A stretch of 64,000 nt of DNA, taken from contig NZ_JALJCJ010000001.1 of the NCBI RefSeq assembly GCF_022899935.1, positions 518,053-582,052 on the forward strand. The letters run 5' to 3'. Both the position numbers and the translations under genes were made by a program. This DNA comes from Shinella curvata. Its GTDB lineage: Bacteria; Pseudomonadota; Alphaproteobacteria; Rhizobiales; Rhizobiaceae. Below are positions 8,186-16,420 of this stretch, piece after piece. Under the pieces are notes generated by a model, which did no database searches, was not told the DNA's origin, and saw only the letters and a list, made by a program, of their open reading frames with translations. The first letter of the stretch is position 1. Every line of letters begins with the position of its first letter.

Positions 8186-10162
8186 ATGACGGATGCGACC
8201 CGGCTGATGCCGGAGGATGAAGCGACAAGACGACAGATCCTCTCCGCACAGGCCCTAGCCGTGCTGGACGGTGTCGTGCTGTCGCTTGCCGCCAATTGTT
8301 TCCTCGCGGCGACCACCGCAGCGGTCCTCTGGCTCGACGAGCCCGGCGCGGGCATCCTGGCCTGGCTTGCCGCGGTCTTCGCCATCAACCTCGCCCGCTA
8401 CATCGGCGTCAGGATCGTTCGCCGCCTCAACTGCGCCGTGGAGCGGCCGAAACGCGCGCTCGGCGTTCTCTCGCTCGGCGCGCTCGGCGGAGGTCTTGCC
8501 TGGAGCCTGCCGCCCTTCATCGGAACCCTTCACGGCGCAAACGGCCTCAACCCCTATCTGATCTTCATCATCGGCGGCATCTGCGCCGGATCGCTGATGC
8601 AGAGCACCGCCTATTCCCGCACGGCCCTGCTCTTCGCCGGTCCGCCGCTCGCCGCCGCCATCCTCTCGCTGCTGATCACGGGAACGTCGGCCGCGCTTGT
8701 CATCGCCGCCGATGCGCTGCTGCTCGCGGTGATGATGCTGCGCGCCAGCCAGCTCAGCGAAGCCGGTTTCATCCGCAGCCAGATCGACCGGCTGAAAGCC
8801 GTGGCGCTCGCTGCTTCGCTTTCCGATGCCAACGGGGAAATCCGCCAGTCCTATCAACAACTCGCCTCGCTTGCGAACCGCGACGCGCTGACGGGTCTCG
8901 GCAACCGCGCGCTGTTCAACCAGCGCCTGCGCGACCTGCTCGACAAGAGCGTCCCGACCGGCGCGCTGGCGCTGCTCGTTATCGATCTCGATCGCTTCAA
9001 GGCGATCAACGACACGATGGGCCACGGCGCCGGCGATGCCGTGCTGATAGAGATCGCCGACCGTCTCGCCAGCCTCACCGGCCCGACCGACACGGTCGTG
9101 CGCCTTGGCGGCGACGAGTTCGCCGTCATCATCGAAGGACAGGCGGCGGAGGCCCGTGGCCGCGCGATCGGCGACGGCATTGTCCGCCTCGCCGGAGATC
9201 CCATCGTCATTGGCGGACGGCCCGTCACCGTCGGTGCGAGCGCAGGCCTCGCCCTGCATCCTCAGCATGGCGAGACAGCTGACGACCTCTTCGCCAGCGC
9301 CGATATTGCGCTCTATGCCGCCAAGGAAGGCGGCCGACGACGCCTCGGTCTGTTCAATCCCATCCTGAAAGCCCGCATCGAGCGCCAGCGCCTCATCGAG
9401 ACGACGCTCACGGACGCCATCGCGGATCGCGCCTTACAGGTGGTGTTTCAGCCGCAGGTGGAATTGGCCACAGGCCGCGTCACCGGGTTCGAAGCGCTGC
9501 TACGCTGGATGCACCCCGAACTCGGCGCCGTCAGCCCGCCGGACATCGTGCGCGCCGCCCATGCCCTGCACATCTCAACGGCATTGACCGGCTATGTCGC
9601 CAATTGCGCCGCCGAGTTGCTGCGCACCCTTCCGCGCCTTGGCCTGCCGGAGGCAGCCGTCGCCGTGAACGTCTCGCCGCGCGAATTTTCCGGCGATACG
9701 CTGTCGCGCCTGCTGACGGACATCACCCGCGCGCACGATATCTCCCCGGCGCTGATGGAAATCGAGATCACCGAGGAAGCGACGCTCGACACGCAGGCTG
9801 CCGGCGCGGAGCTCGCCCGGCTGGAAGCCGCCGGCTTCCGCCTCGCCGTCGACGATTTCGGCATGGGCCACTCCTCGCTGGCCTACCTCGTCAGCCTGCA
9901 CATCGACCGGCTTAAGATCGACCGCAGCTTCGTCAAGGGCATCGCCACCAGCCGCGAAAACCAGGCCCTCATCTCTGCCCTCATCGGCATAGGCCATGCG
10001 CTGTCCATCGACATCGTCGTAGAGGGCGTCGAGAACGAGGAGGAGGCCGAGGTGCTGCGCATGCTCGGCTGCCGTCACGCGCAGGGCTATTACTTCGCCC
10101 GCCCGATGCCGGCAAACGACATTCCGCGCTGGCTCGACCAGCACGCCGAGCGCATAGCGTAA
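8186..10162 (+). CDS. Membrane GGDEF-EAL cyclic-di-GMP protein
   Basis: A 658-residue bifunctional c-di-GMP turnover protein. The start is ATG at 8186 after GGGAAG. Residues 25-190 hold five or six membrane helices (MASE-like sensor). The GGDEF domain spans about 230-395, with DALTGLGN and an intact GGDEF at 308-312; the residues where an RxxD inhibitory site would sit do not match. The EAL domain spans about 405-650 with GFEALLRW, EIEITEEATLD, VDDFGMG, LKIDRSF, EGVE and QGYYFARP, so the metal and base residues for phosphodiesterase activity are present. It could therefore make or degrade c-di-GMP. It stands alone, divergent from the DUF486 gene. Confidence 0.93.
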   Translation: MTDATRLMPEDEATRRQILSAQALAVLDGVVLSLAANCFLAATTAAVLWLDEPGAGILAWLAAVFAINLARYIGVRIVRRLNCAVERPKRALGVLSLGALGGGLAWSLPPFIGTLHGANGLNPYLIFIIGGICAGSLMQSTAYSRTALLFAGPPLAAAILSLLITGTSAALVIAADALLLAVMMLRASQLSEAGFIRSQIDRLKAVALAASLSDANGEIRQSYQQLASLANRDALTGLGNRALFNQRLRDLLDKSVPTGALALLVIDLDRFKAINDTMGHGAGDAVLIEIADRLASLTGPTDTVVRLGGDEFAVIIEGQAAEARGRAIGDGIVRLAGDPIVIGGRPVTVGASAGLALHPQHGETADDLFASADIALYAAKEGGRRRLGLFNPILKARIERQRLIETTLTDAIADRALQVVFQPQVELATGRVTGFEALLRWMHPELGAVSPPDIVRAAHALHISTALTGYVANCAAELLRTLPRLGLPEAAVAVNVSPREFSGDTLSRLLTDITRAHDISPALMEIEITEEATLDTQAAGAELARLEAAGFRLAVDDFGMGHSSLAYLVSLHIDRLKIDRSFVKGIATSRENQALISALIGIGHALSIDIVVEGVENEEEAEVLRMLGCRHAQGYYFARPMPANDIPRWLDQHAERIA

Positions 10163-10184
10163 CCCGCAACCCGACCGGCTCACT

Positions 10185-10607
10185 TCAAGTCTTCGCCATC
10201 GGCGCCCGGTTGCGCTCCACCTTGGCCAGCAGAACCAGCGAGGCCGCGAGCATCAGCCCGCCGTTGAACGGATGCAACGCCTGCAAGATACCCGAGCCGC
10301 TGCTCTGCCCGACCGTGATCAGTGCGACCTGCACAGCATGGAGCATCGCCAGCAACCCCGCCCACCAGCGCAGCGGATGCATCTGGCCGCCGAACCAGCT
10401 TGCCAGTACCAGTGCGGTGATCGGCAGGAACAAGAGCATGCCGAGCCCACCGTGCCAGTCCAGGAACAGGCCGTCGTAAAAGAGCCCCAGTCCCGCCAAC
10501 AGGTACTGCACCAGAATACCCGCCGGCACGGTGCGGACCGTCAGCCGATACCATAGCGGCACAATGTGTCTCGGCTTTGCGGGGTGCGAAAATTCCCACG
10601 TCATCAT
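10185..10607 (-). CDS. Small four-helix membrane protein (possibly DUF6220)
   Basis: A 140-residue protein with four predicted membrane helices (about residues 28-46, 54-72, 80-100 and 112-130), with His and Trp in helix-proximal positions (FLDWHGGLGML, HAVQVALI and HPFNGGLML). The pattern resembles the DUF6220 family of small membrane proteins, but I hold this loosely. It begins 3 bases after the stop of the flavodoxin-fold oxidoreductase, so the two are translationally close and likely one operon. A role with a quinone or flavin partner is possible but not shown. Confidence 0.6.
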   Translation of the reverse strand: MMTWEFSHPAKPRHIVPLWYRLTVRTVPAGILVQYLLAGLGLFYDGLFLDWHGGLGMLLFLPITALVLASWFGGQMHPLRWWAGLLAMLHAVQVALITVGQSSGSGILQALHPFNGGLMLAASLVLLAKVERNRAPMAKT

Positions 10608-10610
10608 CCG

Positions 10611-11183
10611 TCAGCCCCACGCTTCCACGAGGAAACGCTTCGCGTCGTTTCGGCGCCAAGTTTCCAGAAGCGAGCAGTACGCCTTCGCCGCGCCGTGCAG
10701 CGAGAGATCGTCCAGCTTGTCCGCCCTGTACACGAGGAACGGCGTTTGCCACGGCAGGCTGCAACGGTGGGCCGTGGCCTCGAGCGGGCGCAGCAGCTCT
10801 TCCATGGTGAACTTGTTGGCGCCGCTCCGTTGATAGGCTTCCGGCACATTGCCGGCCGTCGCGACGACGAGCAGCGGCTTGCCCTCGAGATGTCGCCCCT
10901 CGGTCGAATAGGTAATGTAGAACATGCGGGTCAGCACCGCATCCTTCCATGCCTGCAGCAGCGGCGGCGTGGCATACCACTGGATCGGGAACTGCAGCAC
11001 GATCCGGTCGGGCGAGCGCAGCCGCGCCACCTCGCGATCCGCATCGATCGAGCCATCAGGGTAGAGCGCATACATATCGGCGACCTCCACGCCCGGCAGG
11101 CGGGCGGCCGTACCGGCAAGCGCCGCATTGGCGCGCGAGCGGTTGAGATCGGGGTGGAAGAGAAGGATCAAGGTCTTGCTCAT
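10611..11183 (-). CDS. NAD(P)H-dependent flavodoxin-fold oxidoreductase
   Basis: A 190-residue FMN-dependent oxidoreductase of the KefF/MdaB quinone reductase type. The N-terminus, TLILLFHPDLNRSRANAAL, is the phosphate-binding loop of the fold. FPIQWYATPPLLQAWKDAVL is the diagnostic middle motif, and VVATAGN contacts the flavin. The start at 11183 follows AGGAGATGACGCC. It is divergent from a LysR regulator across an 88-base gap with a clear inverted repeat, which suggests control by that regulator, perhaps in response to electrophiles or quinones. Confidence 0.9.
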   Translation of the reverse strand: MSKTLILLFHPDLNRSRANAALAGTAARLPGVEVADMYALYPDGSIDADREVARLRSPDRIVLQFPIQWYATPPLLQAWKDAVLTRMFYITYSTEGRHLEGKPLLVVATAGNVPEAYQRSGANKFTMEELLRPLEATAHRCSLPWQTPFLVYRADKLDDLSLHGAAKAYCSLLETWRRNDAKRFLVEAWG

Positions 11184-11228
11184 GGCGTCATCTCCTGTGT
11201 TGACGCCATCAGGATGCCGCGCATGCTG

Positions 11229-11250
11229 AAATCATTCCAATGGATGATTT
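11229..11250. promoter_or_regulatory. Candidate LysR operator
   Basis: A perfect 7-bp inverted repeat, AAATCAT and ATGATTT, separated by 8 bases in the AT-rich divergent promoter between the oxidoreductase and the LysR gene. It sits 22 bases before the regulator start, as expected for an autoregulated LysR site. Confidence 0.6.
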
Positions 11251-11271
11251 ATATATGCTATTATTGATTTT

Positions 11272-12180
11272 ATGAATTTAAGATCCATCGACCTAAACCT
11301 TCTCGTCATTCTCGACGCCCTGCTTGACGAGGCCCATGTCTCGCGTGCCGCCACAAAGCTGAACCTGTCGCAGCCCGCCACATCGAGCGCGCTCGACCGC
11401 TGCCGCCATCTCTTCGGCGATCCACTGCTGGAGCGCGGTAAGGGCGGCATGCGGCTGACTCCGAAGGCGGAGAGCCTGCGTGATCCGCTAAAAACCCTTC
11501 TCGTCGGAATCGCCGCCGTGGTGGATGCGCCGGAGGAACCGCTCGCCGAAATCCGCCAGACCGTGCGCATTCTCACCGCCGATTTCCCCGGCATCCTGAT
11601 CGCCGGTGCCCTGCACCGCGCGCTGAGCCGATCCGCGCCCGGCATCGATCTGGTCATCCAGCCGTGGCATGGCGCGCCCGAAGCGTTGGAATCCCTTGCC
11701 CGTGGCGCCAGCGACATCGCCCTCTCGGTCTTTCCGACCATCGACGCAACCGCATTCCACCGCGAGACACTGGTCGAGGAGCACTATATCGTCACCATGC
11801 GGAAGGATCATCCCGCCGCCTGGAATTTCACGCTGGACCGCTGGCTCGCCTTTCCGCACATCCTCGTCTCTGGCCGCGGCGATACGCGCACGCCCTTCGA
11901 CGACCAGCTCGCCACCCTCGGCAAGACCCGCCGCGTCGGCATCGTCGTGCCCAGCTTCCTGATGGTGCCCTCGCTTCTGGAAGACAGCGACCTCATCGCC
12001 ATGATGCCCAGCCACTGCCTGCCGCCGGAGGCCGCAGCGCGTTTCCACGTCGCCCTTCCCCCCATCCCCGTCCCCGGCTTCCCCCTCCACCTCGCCTGGC
12101 ACCGCCGGCGCGACAAGGACCGCGCGGTGCAGCACATGGCGGATGAGGTGCGGAAGCTTTTTGTCGGTTTGCCGACCTAA
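11272..12180 (+). CDS. LysR-family transcriptional regulator
   Basis: A 302-residue regulator. The N-terminal winged helix (about residues 4-62) reads LNLLVILDALLDEAHVSRAA and LSQPATSSALDRCRHLFGDPLL, the standard LysR helix-turn-helix. The effector domain runs from about 88 to 295. The start is ATG at 11272 with no obvious Shine-Dalgarno in the AT-rich leader. It is divergent from the flavodoxin-fold oxidoreductase and probably controls it. Its 3' end overlaps the convergent DUF3137 gene by four bases. Confidence 0.93.
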   Translation: MNLRSIDLNLLVILDALLDEAHVSRAATKLNLSQPATSSALDRCRHLFGDPLLERGKGGMRLTPKAESLRDPLKTLLVGIAAVVDAPEEPLAEIRQTVRILTADFPGILIAGALHRALSRSAPGIDLVIQPWHGAPEALESLARGASDIALSVFPTIDATAFHRETLVEEHYIVTMRKDHPAAWNFTLDRWLAFPHILVSGRGDTRTPFDDQLATLGKTRRVGIVVPSFLMVPSLLEDSDLIAMMPSHCLPPEAAARFHVALPPIPVPGFPLHLAWHRRRDKDRAVQHMADEVRKLFVGLPT

Positions 12181-13124
12181 GCGATCTTGCTGACCAGCTT
12201 CGCCGTCGCCAGCAGCGTAACGAGGTCGCGGATCATCGGCCTCAGGTGCCGGTCGAAATCGATCGGCGTGTGCACCGGCGGCAGCTCGAAAAAGTCCTTC
12301 TTCGAGGGCAGCAGCAGGTAACAATCCCGCCGCCGCAGCGCGAGACGCACCACGTCGTCGCGCCATTCCGTGGAGAGGTAATCGAGCGCCTTGGCGAGCG
12401 CGCCCTGCACGATGGGCGTGGCGGCATCTGGCCGGTCGGTGCGGAATTCGTGGGAAGCGTCGAGTTCCGGATTGCCGCTCGTCACCAGCAGCATGGAACT
12501 GCCGCCGAAGAGATCGCGGAAGAAAAGATGCACGCTGTTCGGCTTGCGCGCCGCCAGCAGCAGGCCGGGAAATTCCGCGTCGCGCACAAAATGGAAGATG
12601 ATGCCCTTGAAGGTCGTGCTGCGGCTCTTGCCGCTGCCGGTGATCATTTCCGTTTCCGACAGCGTGAAGGCCAGCCCCTCATGCATGCCGGCGATCATGT
12701 CTCCGTGTTCGCTGCGGTCGCGTGCCACCAGCTCCTTGCCCGGCATGGCGCCCATAAAGCGCGGCTCGGCGCCGTGCGCATACTGCACCTCGTCGATGAA
12801 GCCGAAGACCAGCGGCAGCATGCGGTCGCGCAAATCCTGCTGGAAGCGTTTCGACGGCGCCTGCGCGACGCGCCAGACGACCGTGCCACCGAAGAACAGC
12901 AGCCCCAGCACGATGCCGACGATGTTCCTCTCGATCTCGATGAAGGCGATATAGGCGAGGATGCAGGCGAAAACGACATAGCCGCCGAACATCAGCACCA
13001 TGTTGACATAGAGCGTGTTTGTCACCGTGCCACGCTCGGCATTGTAGGCCGCCACCGCCGTGTGCAGCTCCGCCAGCGCGCTTTCCTTCGGCATCAGTGC
13101 CGTCTCGTCAATCACCGTATCCAT
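12177..13124 (-). CDS. DUF3137 membrane protein
   Basis: A 315-residue protein of the DUF3137 family. Two adjacent membrane helices (about residues 42-62 and 67-86) follow a short cytoplasmic N-terminus. The rest is soluble and contains STTFKGIIFHF, NSVHLFFRDLFGG and LYLS-type strands, then a C-terminal hydrophobic helix. The function is unknown. The gene stands alone, upstream of and divergent from uvrB, with a 113-base gap. Confidence 0.8.
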   Translation of the reverse strand: MDTVIDETALMPKESALAELHTAVAAYNAERGTVTNTLYVNMVLMFGGYVVFACILAYIAFIEIERNIVGIVLGLLFFGGTVVWRVAQAPSKRFQQDLRDRMLPLVFGFIDEVQYAHGAEPRFMGAMPGKELVARDRSEHGDMIAGMHEGLAFTLSETEMITGSGKSRSTTFKGIIFHFVRDAEFPGLLLAARKPNSVHLFFRDLFGGSSMLLVTSGNPELDASHEFRTDRPDAATPIVQGALAKALDYLSTEWRDDVVRLALRRRDCYLLLPSKKDFFELPPVHTPIDFDRHLRPMIRDLVTLLATAKLVSKIA

Positions 13125-13237
13125 GATCGCCCCTCGCCCTGCCTTTTCTCATAACGGCCGGAGACGGCTGCAAATTCGTTTCCCTTTTGTACTCAAAACC
13201 CCTTTTCTTTCCGCATGACTCTCTCCATATTCCCCGC

Positions 13238-16200
13238 ATGGCCAAAGCTCCGAAAAAACCCACCGCCCCGAACTCCGGTTTCGAGGAAGCCCCGCAGTCG
13301 CCTTTCGAGGGCGCGCCCCTGTCCGGCAGCGTCTCGGATTGGGTGAAGCAGCTCGAGGCGGAAGCCGAGGCGGGAAGCGTCGAGAGCCGCCGCGAGGTCG
13401 CCTCCAAGGCCGGCAAACACCGCAAGACGGTGGAGAACGCCGCCCGCCGCCACACCGAGCAGGTCACGGTCTCCAAGACGTCGCGTGGCGTCTCGATCGG
13501 CGGCTCGTCCGACCCGAAGACCCGCGCCGCCGCCGGCCTCAACCCGGTCTCCGGCCTCGATGTCTCCCTGGAGGACGCCGCCGCGCTCAATGCCGGCACG
13601 GCCGTCACCGCCACGGTGGAGGCACTGTCCGCGCTCATCGAGAGCGGCAACCCGCTGTTCAAGGACGGCAAGCTGTGGACGCCGCACCGTCCCGCCCGGC
13701 CCGCCAAGTCCGAGGGTGGCATCGCCATCCGCATGATGAGCGAATACCAGCCCGCCGGCGACCAGCCGACCGCCATTGCCGATCTCGTCGAGGGCCTCTC
13801 CTCCGGCGAACGCAGCCAGGTGCTGCTCGGCGTCACCGGCTCGGGCAAGACCTTCACCATGGCCAAGGTGATCGAAGAGACGCAGCGCCCCGCCGTCATC
13901 CTCGCGCCGAACAAGACGCTGGCCGCCCAGCTCTACAGCGAATTCAAGAACTTCTTCCCGGAAAACGCGGTCGAATATTTCGTCTCCTACTACGACTATT
14001 ACCAGCCGGAAGCCTACGTCCCGCGCTCCGACACCTTCATCGAGAAGGAATCGTCGATCAACGAGCAAATCGACCGCATGCGCCACTCCGCGACGCGCTC
14101 GCTGCTGGAGCGCGACGATTGCATCATCGTCGCCTCGGTCTCCTGCATCTACGGTATCGGCTCGGTCGAGACCTACACCGCCATGACCTTCCAGATGGAG
14201 GTCGGCGAACGGCTCGACCAGCGCCAGCTGCTCGCCGACCTCGTCGCCCAGCAATACAAGCGCCGCGAGATGGATTTCCAGCGCGGCAGTTTTCGCGTAC
14301 GCGGCGATACGATCGAGATCTTCCCGGCCCACCTTGAAGATGCCGCCTGGCGCATCTCGATGTTCGGCGACGAGATCGACGCGATCACCGAATTCGACCC
14401 GCTGACCGGCCAGAAGACCGGCGACCTGAAATCGGTGAAGATCTACGCCAACAGCCACTATGTCACTCCACGCCCGACGCTGAACGGCGCCATCAAGGCG
14501 ATCAAGGACGAGCTGAAGCTGCGCCTCGCCGAGCTGGAAAAGGCCGGCCGCCTGCTGGAGGCGCAGCGTCTGGAGCAGCGCACGCGCTACGATATCGAGA
14601 TGCTGGAGGCCACCGGCTCTTGCGCCGGCATCGAGAACTATTCGCGCTACCTCACGGGCCGCAAGCCCGGCGAGCCGCCGCCGACCCTCTTCGAATACAT
14701 CCCCGACAACGCGCTGATCTTCATCGACGAAAGCCACGTCACGATCCCGCAGATCGGCGGCATGTATCGCGGCGACTTCCGCCGCAAGGCGACGCTGGCC
14801 GAATACGGCTTCCGCCTGCCCTCCTGCATGGACAACCGCCCGCTGCGCTTCGAGGAATGGGACGCCATGCGCCCCGACACGATCGCCGTCTCGGCCACGC
14901 CGGGCAACTGGGAAATGGAGCAGGCCGGCGGCGTCTTCGCCGAGCAGGTCATTCGCCCGACCGGCCTGATCGACCCGCCCGTCGAGGTACGCCCGGCGAA
15001 AAGCCAGGTGGACGACGTGCTGGGCGAGATCCGCGCCACCAGCGAGGCCGGCTACCGCACGCTCGTCACCGTGCTCACCAAGCGCATGGCCGAAGACCTC
15101 ACCGAATACCTGCACGAACAGGGCATTCGCGTGCGCTACATGCACTCGGACATCGACACGCTGGAGCGCATCGAGATCATCCGCGACCTGCGTCTCGGCG
15201 CCTTCGACGTGCTCGTCGGCATCAACCTGCTGCGTGAAGGCCTCGACATTCCCGAATGCGGCTTCGTCGCCATCCTCGATGCCGACAAGGAAGGCTTTTT
15301 GCGCTCGGAGACGTCCCTCGTGCAGACCATCGGTCGCGCGGCGCGCAATGTCGACGGCAAGGTCATCCTCTATGCCGACCAGATCACCGGCTCCATGCAG
15401 CGCGCCATGGACGAGACGACCCGCCGCCGCGAAAAGCAGGTCGCCTATAACGAGGCGCACGGCATCACCCCGGAATCGGTGAAGGCCAAGATTTCCGACA
15501 TCCTCGACTCGGTCTACGAGCGCGACCACGTCCGCGCCGATATTTCCGGTGTCTCCGGCAAGGGCTTTGCCGATGGCGGCAACCTCGTCGGCAACAACCT
15601 GCAGGCCCATCTCAACGCGCTGGAAAAAGCCATGCGCGACGCCGCCGCCGATCTCGACTTCGAAAAGGCCGCCCGCCTGCGCGACGAGATCAAACGCCTC
15701 AAGGCCGCCGAACTCGCCGTCATGGACGACCCGATGGCGCGGCAAGAGGCGAAAAGCGCCGAAGGCGCGACAGGGAGCATTAAAAACCCGGCGCGGAGCG
15801 CCGAAGGCGCGAATGGGAATGCAAAAGGCTCGGCGAGAAGTCAGGAAGGCGGCAAGAGCGGAAAGGCTGGCACGTCCGGCACCCCGTCGAAATCCGCCTC
15901 GGCAAAGACCGGTGGCGGCGCAGGCGCGACATCCGGCACCACCTCTCCTCCGTCATCCTCGGGCTCGACCCGAGGATCCACAACCGCAGACGCCGACGCC
16001 CCGTCAAAATCCCTCTTCCAAAAACCCTCGCTCGACGACATGGGCCCGGGCACCGACACCGAACGCCCGCTTTTCCGCAAGCCTTCGCTGGACGAAATGG
16101 GCCGCGACGTCGCCACGCCCGCGGGCAAATCGCTGTTCCGCCGCAACACGCTCGACGAAATGACCGTCGGCCGCACCGAAAAGCCCATCACCGGAGACCT

Positions 16201-16399
16201 GCCCGCCCGCCCGGAAGAAACCCTCTCCACCAAAAAACGCCACGCCCCCCTCCTCGAAGGCCAACCCGAACGTGCAGACGGTGCCGACGACGCGAAGCCG
16301 GTCCGGCGGGGGAAGATTGGCGCGGGGAGTTATGAGGACCCGGTGGAGGCGAAGCGGAAGGCTCGGACGAAGGGGAAAACGGGGCGGCCTGGACGGTAA
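13238..16399 (+). CDS. uvrB: Excinuclease ABC subunit UvrB with long terminal extensions
   Basis: The UvrB helicase of nucleotide excision repair, 1053 residues against about 670 in E. coli. The start at 13238 (MAKAPKK) matches the usual rhizobial N-terminus, although its ribosome site is weak. Residues 1-165 are a poorly conserved basic extension. The catalytic core begins at about 166 ([11 protein letters not shown]), with Walker A GVTGSGKT near 200, the beta-hairpin [22 protein letters not shown], and helicase motifs IGRAARN. The UVR domain that binds UvrC is at about 797-830. The tail, about 830-1053, is low-complexity and contains Ser/Gly/Lys repeats, an in-frame copy of a genomic palindromic repeat, and three copies of an LF..xLDEM motif. 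Confidence 0.97.
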   Translation: MAKAPKKPTAPNSGFEEAPQSPFEGAPLSGSVSDWVKQLEAEAEAGSVESRREVASKAGKHRKTVENAARRHTEQVTVSKTSRGVSIGGSSDPKTRAAAGLNPVSGLDVSLEDAAALNAGTAVTATVEALSALIESGNPLFKDGKLWTPHRPARPAKSEGGIAIRMMSEYQPAGDQPTAIADLVEGLSSGERSQVLLGVTGSGKTFTMAKVIEETQRPAVILAPNKTLAAQLYSEFKNFFPENAVEYFVSYYDYYQPEAYVPRSDTFIEKESSINEQIDRMRHSATRSLLERDDCIIVASVSCIYGIGSVETYTAMTFQMEVGERLDQRQLLADLVAQQYKRREMDFQRGSFRVRGDTIEIFPAHLEDAAWRISMFGDEIDAITEFDPLTGQKTGDLKSVKIYANSHYVTPRPTLNGAIKAIKDELKLRLAELEKAGRLLEAQRLEQRTRYDIEMLEATGSCAGIENYSRYLTGRKPGEPPPTLFEYIPDNALIFIDESHVTIPQIGGMYRGDFRRKATLAEYGFRLPSCMDNRPLRFEEWDAMRPDTIAVSATPGNWEMEQAGGVFAEQVIRPTGLIDPPVEVRPAKSQVDDVLGEIRATSEAGYRTLVTVLTKRMAEDLTEYLHEQGIRVRYMHSDIDTLERIEIIRDLRLGAFDVLVGINLLREGLDIPECGFVAILDADKEGFLRSETSLVQTIGRAARNVDGKVILYADQITGSMQRAMDETTRRREKQVAYNEAHGITPESVKAKISDILDSVYERDHVRADISGVSGKGFADGGNLVGNNLQAHLNALEKAMRDAAADLDFEKAARLRDEIKRLKAAELAVMDDPMARQEAKSAEGATGSIKNPARSAEGANGNAKGSARSQEGGKSGKAGTSGTPSKSASAKTGGGAGATSGTTSPPSSSGSTRGSTTADADAPSKSLFQKPSLDDMGPGTDTERPLFRKPSLDEMGRDVATPAGKSLFRRNTLDEMTVGRTEKPITGDLPARPEETLSTKKRHAPLLEGQPERADGADDAKPVRRGKIGAGSYEDPVEAKRKARTKGKTGRPGR
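15955..15977. repeat. Palindromic repeat copy inside uvrB
   Basis: A 9-bp perfect stem (ATCCTCGGG with CCCGAGGAT) and a 5-base loop inside the coding sequence of the UvrB tail, about residues 906-914. Intergenic copies of the same element occur at 25623, 25820, 50339 and 50395. Here it is read in frame as a Ser/Gly/Thr-rich stretch. Confidence 0.9.
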
Positions 16400-16420
16400 A
16401 TTCTGCTCACGCTCGTTGCA

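Noticed and set aside
13193-15745. 850-codon open frame on the minus strand opposite uvrB
   Set aside because: The plus strand encodes full UvrB with all motifs. The antisense frame is open only because of GC-rich third positions and shows no recognisable domain.
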